44,599 bases of DNA from Spirochaetota bacterium (lineage in GTDB: Bacteria > Spirochaetota > Spirochaetia > B11-G9): assembly GCA_024280415.1 (NCBI GenBank), contig JAJRQE010000304.1:1-44599 (forward strand), read 5' to 3'. The position numbers and the translations under genes were made by a program. Position 1 is the first letter of the stretch. Every line of letters begins with the position of its first letter. Below the pieces are notes generated by a model. The model was not told the DNA's origin. It saw only the letters and a program-made list of their open reading frames with translations, and did not search any database. Shown piece after piece: positions 7,623 through 16,143 of this stretch.

Positions 7623-9323
7623 CTATTCCTCCATAAGAAGATCAAGATCAATCTCACAGCATGTAGCAGGCATTTGAATACCCCAGTTCTCAAGAACACC
7701 CGGAGAGACTTCACCAAAAACACCTACTGCCCTGCCCATATAGATAACCCGGGCTGACCGACCTTTAATAAATCTCGGATCGTCCATCTCTTTAAGTTCA
7801 TAATCTCTGTTCAGATAGTAAAAGAGTGCAGAGACACTGCTGCTTACCTGATTATACCCCTCGTTCCTGTCTGCACTCATAAATCCAAGTGAATTCCTTG
7901 TGACTGTACCTGAAATATCATCAGAATCAAGATAGGCAACTTTACCAATTTCGAAAATACTATGAGGATAAACTGCATTTGCAGATATAGCTTCAGAGTT
8001 TAACATTGATGGAATAATGCTCCCCCTGACAAATTCATAATTCTCGGTCATAGGATTTACAATCTGTATCAGTTCATCCCCTGTTATATTCATTTTATCA
8101 ATATAGTCTTTCCTGGAACCAAGATAGTTATAGATCATCTCCTGAAACCCGAGACCTATAAGGATATCCTTTGCCTTCCTGGCAAACTCCTCCTCCGGGC
8201 TTATTCTTCCAACTGTTGAATCAGAGGGCATAACAGGATCAAAGCTGTCCATTCCGCGACCCATCATTATATCTTCGATAATATCAACAGAATGGAGAAA
8301 ATCATTTCGATATTCCGGAACTTCAATACTGATCTCCGACCCCTTCAAAGAGGGTTTTATACCCATTCTTTCAAGGGCTGCAGTCATCTCCTCTGCAGAG
8401 AGATCCGATCCAAGAAGCTTCCGGGCATAATTCACATCAACTGAAATATCCTTCTGAAAATAGAATGGAGTAGTTATACTTCTTCCCAGACTTGTATCAT
8501 AGGAATACTCAACCCTCACTGGAAGAATTGTAAACCCATCGTCCGCAAGATCACAGGCAACTATGGATGCTGTTAAAATAAGAGAGGGAAGATCTGTTCC
8601 TGTAAGTTCGATAAAAAGATTCTCATCTCCGACCTCAACTGCCCCAATTTCAGAGCTATTAATAACAGGAGAAAAACTCAAAACACTTCCTGCAGAATCT
8701 GTAATAAAGGGAAACTTATCATCCTTCGCAACAATATGACCAAACTCCTGTCCTTTGGGATGATCCCTGATTATCTCCCGAAGAGTCATCTCCCTATCCA
8801 TTCCAAGGGGAATAAATTTTGTGGTATCCGGATCTGCAGCACTATATAAAACAGGATATTTTATAAGATCACTGCGGTAAATACCCATCGCTATTGATTT
8901 ACGCTTACGCCCATAGTTCCAGCATAGCTTTTCCTGAGTCTGGATCAGATCCTTCAGGGTCGAATCGTTAATTGCCTTTCCTGTTATGGCAAAAGCGGCC
9001 ATATACGGTCTGGTAGCCTTAATTCCAGGATCTACCTTTACAACCCGTTCCCCTGAATCAAGGGAATTACCGGAATTGGAGAAAAAACTGTACTCAGGCC
9101 GAACCCCGCCTTTATAAACTCTTAATTGTCTTGCAAGACCCGAAGTTGACCATAAATCGGGTCTGTTTGTATCGTTAAGCTCAATTTTCAACAAACCTTC
9201 AGCTTCATCAACCCCATCAAGTTCAGCTTTTGCACAGGGAAGTAGAGCTTCAAGCTGATCATTGGTATAATTTTTCCCTATTAAACCATAAAATTTCTCA
9301 CGGTTAACTTCAATTTTAGGCAT
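7623..9323 (-). CDS. pheT: phenylalanyl-tRNA synthetase beta subunit, archaeal type
   Basis: Beta subunit of the (alpha-beta)2 enzyme that charges tRNA-Phe. The 566-residue chain lacks the N-terminal tRNA-binding EMAP-like domain and C-terminal anticodon-binding domain of ordinary bacterial PheT (about 800 residues). It starts MPKIEVNREKF as in archaeal and eukaryotic cytosolic subunits, contains the ELNDTNRPDLWS block of the B1 region, a B3/B4 region, and the B5 domain with PEYRNDF near residue 330. Spirochaetes are known to carry this archaeal-type enzyme, so it is a taxonomic marker here. It begins two bases after the pheS stop. Confidence 0.95.
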   Translation of the reverse strand: MPKIEVNREKFYGLIGKNYTNDQLEALLPCAKAELDGVDEAEGLLKIELNDTNRPDLWSTSGLARQLRVYKGGVRPEYSFFSNSGNSLDSGERVVKVDPGIKATRPYMAAFAITGKAINDSTLKDLIQTQEKLCWNYGRKRKSIAMGIYRSDLIKYPVLYSAADPDTTKFIPLGMDREMTLREIIRDHPKGQEFGHIVAKDDKFPFITDSAGSVLSFSPVINSSEIGAVEVGDENLFIELTGTDLPSLILTASIVACDLADDGFTILPVRVEYSYDTSLGRSITTPFYFQKDISVDVNYARKLLGSDLSAEEMTAALERMGIKPSLKGSEISIEVPEYRNDFLHSVDIIEDIMMGRGMDSFDPVMPSDSTVGRISPEEEFARKAKDILIGLGFQEMIYNYLGSRKDYIDKMNITGDELIQIVNPMTENYEFVRGSIIPSMLNSEAISANAVYPHSIFEIGKVAYLDSDDISGTVTRNSLGFMSADRNEGYNQVSSSVSALFYYLNRDYELKEMDDPRFIKGRSARVIYMGRAVGVFGEVSPGVLENWGIQMPATCCEIDLDLLMEE

Positions 9324-9325
9324 AG

Positions 9326-10867
9326 TTATTTACTCCTCCTGAGGCGTACATTTTCAATATTAGGTGTAAAGAGTTCCCGAAGATCATTAAGACCCAAATG
9401 CATAAGAGCCATTCTGTCTATACCAAGCCCCCATGCCAGCACAGGAACATCTATCCCCATTGCTTCTGTAACCTCCGGACGGAATATACCGCTTCCTCCA
9501 AGCTCAAACCATCCCAGTACAGGATGTTTAATATGAACCTCTATTGAAGGTTCCGTAAATGGAAAGTAACCTGGAACGTATCTAACCTCTTCAGCACCTG
9601 CAATTTCCTCTGCAAACATCTTTAACAGACCTAGTAAGGTACGTAGATTAACATCCTCTCCGAGGACAATACCTTCTGTCTGATAAAAATCAGCTCCGTG
9701 AGTTGCATCTACCTGATCGTATCTAAAACAACGGGCAACACCAAAATACTTGCCTGGTATTTTTGCCTTATGCAGCTGCTTAGCAGAAAGAACAGTCCCC
9801 TGACTTCGAAGAACCTGCCTTCTGGTGAAATCACGGTCAAATTCATATCCCCAGCCGCGACTTCCGGTTTTCCAGCCGTTTTCATGGGTTTCCGCAACCT
9901 GATCCAGCCATGGCTGCTCAATCTCCTTTGCAGAAGCTGCATTCTTTAAATAGTAAACATCATGAATATCCCTGGCACTGTGAAACTGAGGCATAAAAAG
10001 AGCATCTCCGTTCCAGAATTCGGTTTCGACCAGTGGGCCGTCAAACTCCTCAAAACCCAGAGAAGAGAGCTTATCCTTGACCCACTGAAGATACTGACTG
10101 TAAGGATTCCGTCTTCCAAGAAGAACCCTGTTTGGGGGAGTATTTATATTATACTCGCGAAAATCTTTACCCTTCCAGCTACCAGAGGAAAGCATTTCCG
10201 GTGTAAGAGCACCAACTTCCTCTCCTGTAAGTCCCTGTTCCAGAAGGAGTTTTTTTACTTTTCCACCATTGTCTGTCAGTCTGTAAACAAGGTCTTCCCT
10301 TTCGATAATTTTAAATGGAGAAGTTGAAGCTCCTCTCTTCTTACTGTTGGATTTTATTACAGAAAGTTCTTCTGCACTTAAGCAGGATTCATCAATAAGC
10401 CCCTGTTCCATGCCACGTTTCAGTAATGATCCGAGAATAGATATTCTTTCAGGAAGGTTCCCCTCTATAACTACAACCCTTTTTTCGCTATCCATCTTAA
10501 GGACACCCTCTTTCGATAGTTGACCAAAAGCTGAACCTACATCCTTGTTTTCAAGCCCCAGTGCCCCGGCAATATCCGGCATCTTCAAGGGTCCCCCGCT
10601 CTTCAGCAAGTCGACGATTCTCTGTTCAGGAATTCCGGCAGATATATACTCCTTTCCTGTTCCTGTTATCTCATAGAGGGTACGCAATTCTCTGCTGCTC
10701 TCCTCAATATAGGACTTGGCAGAAAGCCAGCTGAAAGTCTGATTGCACTGTCCGAGGTTATAGGACAAATCCGAACTTATACGTTCAGCTGTAATATCCT
10801 CATTCGTAGCAACATGTCTCAGCAGCCTGATTTCCAGGGGATGGAGACTTTTTAAATCAAAATCCAT
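9326..10867 (-). CDS. pheS: phenylalanyl-tRNA synthetase alpha subunit, archaeal type
   Basis: Catalytic class II subunit. Residues 1-130 hold winged-helix-like DNA-binding-type domains found in archaeal/eukaryotic PheS, absent from the 340-residue bacterial form. The catalytic core follows with motif 2 RCFRYDQVDATHGADF and motif 3 WGLGIDRMALM near the C-terminus; QFHSARDIHDVYY is the conserved block between motifs 1 and 2. Length 513 fits the archaeal type. AGGAG sits six bases upstream of the ATG, and a promoter-like TTGATT-N16-TATAAA lies 40-70 bases upstream. It is the first gene of pheS-pheT-(adenosine-specific kinase)-(M32). Confidence 0.95.
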   Translation of the reverse strand: MDFDLKSLHPLEIRLLRHVATNEDITAERISSDLSYNLGQCNQTFSWLSAKSYIEESSRELRTLYEITGTGKEYISAGIPEQRIVDLLKSGGPLKMPDIAGALGLENKDVGSAFGQLSKEGVLKMDSEKRVVVIEGNLPERISILGSLLKRGMEQGLIDESCLSAEELSVIKSNSKKRGASTSPFKIIEREDLVYRLTDNGGKVKKLLLEQGLTGEEVGALTPEMLSSGSWKGKDFREYNINTPPNRVLLGRRNPYSQYLQWVKDKLSSLGFEEFDGPLVETEFWNGDALFMPQFHSARDIHDVYYLKNAASAKEIEQPWLDQVAETHENGWKTGSRGWGYEFDRDFTRRQVLRSQGTVLSAKQLHKAKIPGKYFGVARCFRYDQVDATHGADFYQTEGIVLGEDVNLRTLLGLLKMFAEEIAGAEEVRYVPGYFPFTEPSIEVHIKHPVLGWFELGGSGIFRPEVTEAMGIDVPVLAWGLGIDRMALMHLGLNDLRELFTPNIENVRLRRSK

Positions 10868-10906
10868 TTACAACTCCTATTATCGCTTTCGAGCACTTTC
10901 CAAAAT

Positions 10907-10934
10907 TTTATACCATAAAATAATTTAGAATCAA
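10907..10934 (-). promoter_or_regulatory. candidate promoter of pheS operon
   Basis: On the minus strand TTGATT (10929-10934) and TATAAA (10907-10912) are separated by 16 bases, a sigma-70-like arrangement giving a leader of about 30-35 bases ending in the AGGAG of pheS. No T-box or leader peptide of the kind controlling other aminoacyl-tRNA synthetase genes fits in this space. Confidence 0.5.
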
Positions 10935-11062
10935 CACTCAGAAAGTCTCCAATATTTTTAACAGTACTGCAGCAAATAGTTACAGTAGATCACTTTTGTA
11001 TTTAGTTTAAATATGTTTAAATATAATTTATAATATTGTAAAGGGTTACAGGAGAAAAGTTA

Positions 11063-12313
11063 ATGCACCTTCTGATAAAAAACTGTATTCTTAACGGTCA
11101 AATGAGAGATATTCTAATTAAAGACGGCCTGATTTCAAAAATTGATAAATCAATTAATACAAATACAGAAAATATACTTGATGCAAAGGGGAATTACATA
11201 ATCCCCTCATTAAAGAACGGACATACACATGCTGCCATGTCACCTCTGAGAGGTTTTGGAGATGATATGAAGCTCCAGCCATGGCTTGAGGAGAAAATAT
11301 GGCCGGCAGAATCAAAAATAACTTCAACTGATGTGTACTGGGGAACAAGGTTTGCAGCTCTTGAGATGATAAAATCCGGAACCACATTCTGCAACGATAT
11401 GTATTTTCATTTTCCGGCAGCTCAAAAAGCTTTTATTGATGCAGGTATTAAATCTGCCGCAGGTCCGGCTCTTTTTGATTTTTTTGATACTGGTAAAGTA
11501 GAAGAGATGAAGAAAAACTGTTTAAATGAGATTGAGAATACTCAAATTTCAGGCACAAACAGTTTAATACTGGCGGCCCATTCCATATATACTCTTTCAT
11601 TTGAGAGTCTTAAATGGATTGCAGAACTTGCAGGAACAAAAAACATTCCAGTGCACATACATCTTTCAGAAACAGAACTGGAAGTTAAGGAATGTATTGC
11701 AAGGTATGGTGTCAGGCCGGCAATGCTTCTGGAGCAAACAGGTTTACTGGAAACAGAGATTGTTACTGCCCATTCTGTCTGGATGGATGACAATGAACTT
11801 GATCTACTTGCCAGATATAATGTAACAGTCACATATAACCCTTCTTCAAACATGAAACTGGCTGTTGGAAAAGTGTTCCCCTATAGAGAGATTAAAGAAC
11901 GGAATATAAAAATATTACTGGGAACCGACAGCTGTGCATCCAATAATAATCTGGATATGTTTGAAGAGATGAAATTTGCTTCTCTCCTGCAGAAACACCA
12001 AAATAATAATCCGGAACTTTTAACTGCCATGGAAATTTTTGATATAGCAGCTGGATCGGAAGCTTCTGTATTTCCTCAAATTTCTTCACAAATCAAGGTC
12101 GGTGCCTATGCTGACTGTCTTCTCCTGAACAAGGAGAATCTGGATCTAATCCCTTCAAACAACCTGGTTTCAAATATTGTCTATTCGGCTAACGGAAACT
12201 GTGTAGATACAGTAATATGCAGGGGAAAACTATTAATGGAGAACAGAGTTGTTAAAGATGAAGAAGAGATATTAAATCAGATAAGATCTATTTCTAAAAG
12301 GGTAACCATGTAG
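11063..12313 (+). CDS. amidohydrolase, MTA/SAH deaminase-like
   Basis: Cytoplasmic zinc hydrolase of the amidohydrolase superfamily in the group of 5'-methylthioadenosine/S-adenosylhomocysteine deaminases. Metal and catalytic residues are in order: H54 and H56 (NGHTHAAM), H200 and E203 (HIHLSETE), H237 (TAHSVW) and D289 (LGTDSCASNNNLDMF). The 416 residues match the family. Related enzymes act on guanine, cytosine or chlorotriazines, so the substrate is not certain, but the surrounding nucleoside transporter and phosphorylases favour an adenosine-type nucleoside. AGGAG precedes the ATG by eight bases. The last codons and stop lie inside the palindromic repeat at 12304-12361. Confidence 0.85.
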   Translation: MHLLIKNCILNGQMRDILIKDGLISKIDKSINTNTENILDAKGNYIIPSLKNGHTHAAMSPLRGFGDDMKLQPWLEEKIWPAESKITSTDVYWGTRFAALEMIKSGTTFCNDMYFHFPAAQKAFIDAGIKSAAGPALFDFFDTGKVEEMKKNCLNEIENTQISGTNSLILAAHSIYTLSFESLKWIAELAGTKNIPVHIHLSETELEVKECIARYGVRPAMLLEQTGLLETEIVTAHSVWMDDNELDLLARYNVTVTYNPSSNMKLAVGKVFPYREIKERNIKILLGTDSCASNNNLDMFEEMKFASLLQKHQNNNPELLTAMEIFDIAAGSEASVFPQISSQIKVGAYADCLLLNKENLDLIPSNNLVSNIVYSANGNCVDTVICRGKLLMENRVVKDEEEILNQIRSISKRVTM

Positions 12314-12361
12314 AGACGCAAAACCATATAGAGACGCAATATATTGCGTCTCTACATGGTT
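12304..12361. repeat. 18-bp tandem plus inverted repeat at convergent gene ends
   Basis: The 18-base unit aaccatgtagagacgcaa occurs at 12304-12321, is repeated in tandem at 12322-12339 with one change (G to A), and appears as an exact inverted copy at 12344-12361. The inner pair forms a near-perfect 19-bp stem with a two-base loop and could terminate transcription from both sides. The repeat supplies the last codon and stop of the deaminase and touches the stop of the SDR gene. The gtagagacgcaa core resembles dispersed palindromes I recall from cyanobacterial and other environmental genomes; that link is from memory. Confidence 0.85.
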
Positions 12362-13119
12362 CAATACCCCTGAACAACCCCCATCCCTGTATCCACCCGG
12401 AGATCTATACCGGTAATTCCCCTGGAATAGGGGGAAGCAAGAAATAGTACTGTATCCCCTACCTCCGAGGGATCAACCAGCCTGGAAAGGGGCGATGAGG
12501 CAATATACCTGGCAACTCCATCCGGCCACTCTGCCTCCAGATTCTTATGCTTAATCAATCCCGGGGAAACACTGTTAACCCTAATTCCGTATCTCCCCAA
12601 TTCCAGAGCAGATGCCCTAGTATATTGAATTAAACCACCTTTCGATGCAGTATAATGGCTGTGTAAAACAGCAGGAACTGACCCTTCAATAGATGCTATA
12701 TTAATTATTGCAGGCGAGATTGAAGAATTTTTTTTATGTAAAGCAAGAAAAGCCTTAGTTGTTAAGTGGGGTATTTTTAAATTCAAATCCAGCATTTTAT
12801 CCCAGTCATCATCTTCCAGACTATCTATGGAACCAAGGGTCTGCAAACCGGCATTGTTTACCAGAAAATCCAGGGAAGACCACTTCTTGTCAATAATCGA
12901 AAACATCTCAGATATATAACCCGGGGTCGAAATATCTCCTGAAAGAACAAACGATTCCCCCTTAAGAGATTTCTGAAGATCGTATAATTTCTCCCTACTA
13001 CGTCCCTGAAGGAAAACCCTGCACCCTGCAGAAGAAAAACAACCTGCAATAACCCTTCCCAAATGTCCAGAGGCTCCTGTTACGAGTACATTTTTCCCAT
13101 CTATCTTCCATGAACCCAT
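12361..13119 (-). CDS. short-chain dehydrogenase/reductase
   Basis: Classical SDR of 252 residues. The NAD(P)-binding TGASGHLG motif lies near residue 14, NNAG near 88, the catalytic Ser in NIASIEGS and the YTASKGG active-site pair follow, then a RVNSVSPGLI segment. The Arg residues after the second beta strand (QGRSREK) suggest NADP use, as inference. Substrate unknown. The start ATG abuts the stop of the cupin gene upstream with no gap, so the two are translated from one message with purine nucleoside phosphorylase further upstream. Confidence 0.9.
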   Translation of the reverse strand: MGSWKIDGKNVLVTGASGHLGRVIAGCFSSAGCRVFLQGRSREKLYDLQKSLKGESFVLSGDISTPGYISEMFSIIDKKWSSLDFLVNNAGLQTLGSIDSLEDDDWDKMLDLNLKIPHLTTKAFLALHKKNSSISPAIINIASIEGSVPAVLHSHYTASKGGLIQYTRASALELGRYGIRVNSVSPGLIKHKNLEAEWPDGVARYIASSPLSRLVDPSEVGDTVLFLASPYSRGITGIDLRVDTGMGVVQGY

Positions 13120-13641
13120 CTAACTACCCCCGTTCTCCCTTGTTAAAGATATTATCAGTTCCCTGTCATCCGGGTAGTTCGTAATCAGCTCATCCCTGAA
13201 AGAGAGAGTAAAATCTTTCTCTGTAAATCCCGGGGACATGGTAGTTCCAAGAAGTGCCCACTCTCCACCAGGGACAATACGAGACCCCTGAATTACAGAG
13301 GCAGGTACAGTAAACTGAGGAATTTCCCCTGCAGGAATATTAGATCCCAGGAGAACCTGTCGTACCTTCCCATTTCCGTAAAAAAGACTGAGTTCCACAG
13401 GATCCCCAAGGTAAAAATGATAAACCTCAGGAGTTGGAAGTGTATGAAGAGCAGAAAAACCTCTGTAACTATTAACAAGCAGGAAATAAATTGCAGTCCC
13501 TGCAGGTTTTACTTCTCCATATTCAGACTGGATATTCGATCCATCAAGAATAAAGTCAGAAACCCAGGACTGCCTGTAATATCCCCCCTCCTCTGCCAGG
13601 GGAACAAGATTCAATTTTTTTATTATATCATTCGGTTCCAT
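13120..13641 (-). CDS. cupin_5 (DUF985) family protein
   Basis: A single-domain cupin of 173 residues, the DUF985 family. Recognisable parts are LAEEGGYYRQSW at the N-terminus, AIYFLL, PEVYHFYLGDPVEL, and VPASVIQGSRIVPGGEWALLGTTMSPGF, which together form the jelly-roll and its pocket. Some relatives bind sugars or ligands without metal, and no enzymatic role is established. It sits between purine nucleoside phosphorylase (27 bases upstream) and the SDR gene (zero bases downstream) on the minus strand. Confidence 0.88.
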   Translation of the reverse strand: MEPNDIIKKLNLVPLAEEGGYYRQSWVSDFILDGSNIQSEYGEVKPAGTAIYFLLVNSYRGFSALHTLPTPEVYHFYLGDPVELSLFYGNGKVRQVLLGSNIPAGEIPQFTVPASVIQGSRIVPGGEWALLGTTMSPGFTEKDFTLSFRDELITNYPDDRELIISLTRENGGS

Positions 13642-13668
13642 ATTATTAGGATTTTATACCCAAATTAA

Positions 13669-14493
13669 CTAATTCCACATGGAAACTATTTTTCTAACCA
13701 GACTTATAAAATTATCGCGTACTTTTGCAGCAGTTTCCATTACTTCGGAATGATCAAGGGGCTGATCCAGAACTCCTGCTGCCATATTTGTAATACATGA
13801 AATTCCCAGGATATCCATACCTGCATGGGCTGCTACCAGAACTTCCGGTGCGGTAGACATTCCTACGGCATCTGCACCTATAATACCCAGCATCCTAATT
13901 TCAGCAGGAGTCTCATAATTCGGCCCTCCCATAAATCCGTAAACACCTTCCTGCAGGGGAATATTCAGAGCCTTACCTGCATCCTTAGCCATAGAACGGA
14001 GAGATTTTTTATAGGCATCCGACATATCAGGAAATCTGGGACCAAAATTATCGAAATTTGAACCCCGCAGTGGTCCGTTTACATCAAACTTAATATGATC
14101 AGAAATTATCATAAGATCGCCTGGATTAAAGTTTTTATTTACACCACCGGAAGCATTGGTAACAAGAAATTTATTTATACCAAGGAGCTTCATAACACGA
14201 ACGGGAAACACAACAGTATCGTAGGAATAACCTTCATAGTAATGGAATCGTCCCTGCATAACCAGAACTTTCTTTCCTTCAAGAGTGCCTATAACCAGGT
14301 GGCCTGCATGCCCCTCTACAGTGGATCTGGGGAAACCGGGAATCTCTTCATACTTTATAATAACAGGTTTCTCAACCTCATCTCCAAGAACCCCTAACCC
14401 GGACCCGAGAACCATCCCAAATTCAGGAACATAGTCCAGTTTACTCTTAATATAATCTGATGCCTTTGTCAGTGCAGCCATTATTTCATCCAT
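13669..14493 (-). CDS. punA: purine nucleoside phosphorylase (trimeric, PNP/MTAP family)
   Basis: Cleaves inosine and guanosine-type nucleosides with phosphate to base and ribose-1-phosphate. The phosphate-binding GSGLG (near residue 33), GHAGHLVIG and GRFHYYEGYS blocks are present. The base and sugar pocket includes TNASGGVN, MGGPNYETPAEIRML and VGMSTAPEV. Length 274 matches the trimeric class. ATG is preceded by AGGAG seven bases upstream. With the BMP importer at 15-20 kb and pyrimidine phosphorylase at 23 kb it forms a nucleoside scavenging set. Confidence 0.95.
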   Translation of the reverse strand: MDEIMAALTKASDYIKSKLDYVPEFGMVLGSGLGVLGDEVEKPVIIKYEEIPGFPRSTVEGHAGHLVIGTLEGKKVLVMQGRFHYYEGYSYDTVVFPVRVMKLLGINKFLVTNASGGVNKNFNPGDLMIISDHIKFDVNGPLRGSNFDNFGPRFPDMSDAYKKSLRSMAKDAGKALNIPLQEGVYGFMGGPNYETPAEIRMLGIIGADAVGMSTAPEVLVAAHAGMDILGISCITNMAAGVLDQPLDHSEVMETAAKVRDNFISLVRKIVSMWN

Positions 14494-14513
14494 ATTATTA
14501 CTCCTACGGTTGC

Positions 14514-14549
14514 ATAGCCTAGCAGCAAACTTGTTTGCGACCAGGCTAT
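14514..14549. terminator. two-tier hairpin upstream of punA
   Basis: Outer arms ATAGCCT (14514-14520) and AGGCTAT (14543-14549) enclose inner arms GCAAAC (14525-14530) and GTTTGC (14533-14538) with a TT loop. On the plus strand it runs into TTTTATTT; on the minus strand it lies between the toxin-antitoxin stop and the punA ribosome site. It may terminate read-through, form a punA leader structure, or be a DNA operator. Confidence 0.45.
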
Positions 14550-14554
14550 TTTAT

Positions 14555-14833
14555 TTATAAAGCTTCTTTCAAAAAACCACTTGCATATTTATGAAGAACA
14601 CTTCCGATTAACGTTTGATATGGGATTCCTTCTCTTGCAGCTCTTCTTTGGAGAGCAGAAAGATCATTCTCTGAAATTCTTATATTGATTTTTCGATTTT
14701 TTTTCATAGTATTACGTGCTATTGTCCTATAATCAATTGAAGATTCAGAGAGAATTAGCTTATCATTTTCATATGCCTCTAAAATTTCACTCTCATATTC
14801 ATTTAAAAGAATATTTTTTTGATTCTTATCCAT
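14555..14833 (-). CDS. CopG-type antitoxin
   Basis: A 92-residue protein with a charged N-terminal half that would wrap the toxin and a C-terminal ribbon-helix-helix segment: KINIRISENDLSALQRRAAREGIPYQTLIGSVLHKYA. That is the DNA-binding form of antitoxins paired with BrnT-like toxins, which usually also repress their own operon. I place the start at 14833 because GGAGG lies five bases upstream of that ATG; the ribosome site is within the last codons of the toxin gene. Only one base separates toxin stop and antitoxin start. Confidence 0.88.
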   Translation of the reverse strand: MDKNQKNILLNEYESEILEAYENDKLILSESSIDYRTIARNTMKKNRKINIRISENDLSALQRRAAREGIPYQTLIGSVLHKYASGFLKEAL

Positions 14834-14834
14834 C

Positions 14835-15107
14835 TTAACCTCCAAGATATTTTTTTGTTGCTTTTCTACTTGGTATAATGGTCTTTAGAAAATATTCATC
14901 TCCATTAATAACAAAAGGGACTAAATATGCATACCCTTCGACATTAATTATCATTATTTTTTGATTAGGATATTTATTCTTATTGGGATGTTCCATTTCA
15001 GATATCTTTGCACCAGATTCAATTTTTTGAACTATTTCTTCAAATGTAATACCTCTTTCTTTTGAAAGTATTTCATTTTTCTCAACATTCCACTTGAATA
15101 AGTTCAT
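14835..15107 (-). CDS. BrnT-like toxin
   Basis: A 90-residue ribonuclease-type toxin of the BrnT/COG2929 group. It opens FKWNVEKNEILSKERGITFEEIV, the family N-terminus, and ends FLKTIIPSRKATKKY, the basic C-terminal strand and helix. The core has a VNVEGYAYLVPFV strand pair. The start is placed at the ATG at 15107, because this gives the family N-terminus and no ribosome site serves the upstream TTG. Toxin first, antitoxin second is the usual order for this family. A promoter-like TTTACA-N17-TACTCT ends six bases before the ATG, suggesting a leaderless message. Confidence 0.87.
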   Translation of the reverse strand: MNLFKWNVEKNEILSKERGITFEEIVQKIESGAKISEMEHPNKNKYPNQKIMIINVEGYAYLVPFVINGDEYFLKTIIPSRKATKKYLGG

Positions 15108-15140
15108 AATAATAGAGTAAGACAAAAGACAGACAATGTA

Positions 15141-15172
15141 AACAAAAACCCGAGCCTTAAGCCCGGTTTTTT
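15141..15172 (-). terminator. rho-independent terminator of nucleoside ABC operon
   Basis: On the minus strand CCGGGC (15161-15166) pairs with GCTCGG (15150-15155), one G-U pair, across a TTAAG loop, and is followed by GGTTTTTGTTT. It lies about 23 bases after the last permease stop and separates that operon from the toxin gene. Confidence 0.75.
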
Positions 15173-15194
15173 AAATTTATCATATAAAATAGAA

Positions 15195-16142
15195 CTACCT
15201 TTTCCCATGTTCAAAAGGTTCACCAATAGCTCTAGGAGCCTGTGAGGATTTTGAAAATATAACTAAAGCAATCAATGTCACGAAATATGGAAATATCTTT
15301 AAAATTATCCCAGGTATAACAGCTAAAGCAGGCACAGCCTGTGAAACATTTGCCAGGGTTGCAGAGAAACCAAAGAAAAAAGTTGCCCCAAGTATTCCCA
15401 AAGGTTTCCACTGCCCAAAAATTAATGCAGCCAGTGAAAGAAAGCCCAATCCAGCGACAGAGCCATTGAACTCACCTGCAATTGTTACAAGCAGCACAGC
15501 TCCACCAAGTCCTGCAAAAGCTCCCGAAATCATTACACTTATATATCGTACAAAGTATACATTAACACCTGCAGCATCTGCCGCGTGAGGATGCTCCCCA
15601 CAGGATCTTAATCGCAAACCAAAAGCAGTTTTATATATAACAAGCCATGAAAGTAGAAGGAGTAATAATACCAGCCATGTTGAAATATATGTCTGGGTAA
15701 AAAATAATTTCCCAATTACAGGTATTTTATCAAGCACAGGAATATTCATTCTTGAAAATCCACTTGTAATACGAATATTTCCGCTTCCAGTCATAGTCCT
15801 TGCAATAAAAACTGTTAATGCACCAGCTATCATATTTATTGCTGTTCCACTAATAACCTGGTCGGCGTTAAGATTAATACTGGCAAAAGCATGTAAAAGT
15901 GAAAACAATGCCCCGAATACCATGGCAGAAAGGAGGCCGATCCATACAGCACCTTCAGGCAGAATTGGTTGCAGTGTCGAAATAGTAACGGCACTTGCAA
16001 ACATCCCTACAACCATAAGCCCTTCGAGTCCTATATTAACAACACCACTCCTCTCACTGAAAAGTCCTCCAAGGGAGGTAATAAGTAATGGAATTGTAAA
16101 AGCAATGGCATATGGAAAAATTTGTGTGAGTAATAACCACAT
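15195..16142 (-). CDS. nucleoside ABC transporter permease 2 (BMP type)
   Basis: Inner-membrane permease of a carbohydrate/nucleoside ABC importer (BPD_transp_2 family, NupQ/YufQ-like), 315 residues with about eight to nine helices. Recognised blocks are FSERSGVVNIGLEGLMVVGMF near the N-terminus, LRSCGEHPHAADAAGVNV and ISGAFAGLGGAVL in the coupling region, typical of this subfamily. It starts one base after the stop of permease 1, which means stoichiometric co-expression. It ends just before the terminator at 15141-15172. Confidence 0.92.
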   Translation of the reverse strand: MWLLLTQIFPYAIAFTIPLLITSLGGLFSERSGVVNIGLEGLMVVGMFASAVTISTLQPILPEGAVWIGLLSAMVFGALFSLLHAFASINLNADQVISGTAINMIAGALTVFIARTMTGSGNIRITSGFSRMNIPVLDKIPVIGKLFFTQTYISTWLVLLLLLLSWLVIYKTAFGLRLRSCGEHPHAADAAGVNVYFVRYISVMISGAFAGLGGAVLLVTIAGEFNGSVAGLGFLSLAALIFGQWKPLGILGATFFFGFSATLANVSQAVPALAVIPGIILKIFPYFVTLIALVIFSKSSQAPRAIGEPFEHGKR

Positions 16143-16143
16143 C

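Noticed and set aside
10980-11050. Tandem TATAAT-like boxes as a defined promoter of the deaminase
   Set aside because: Two -10-like boxes exist (11022-11027 and 11029-11034) in very AT-rich sequence, but no good -35 box at proper spacing, so no exact call.
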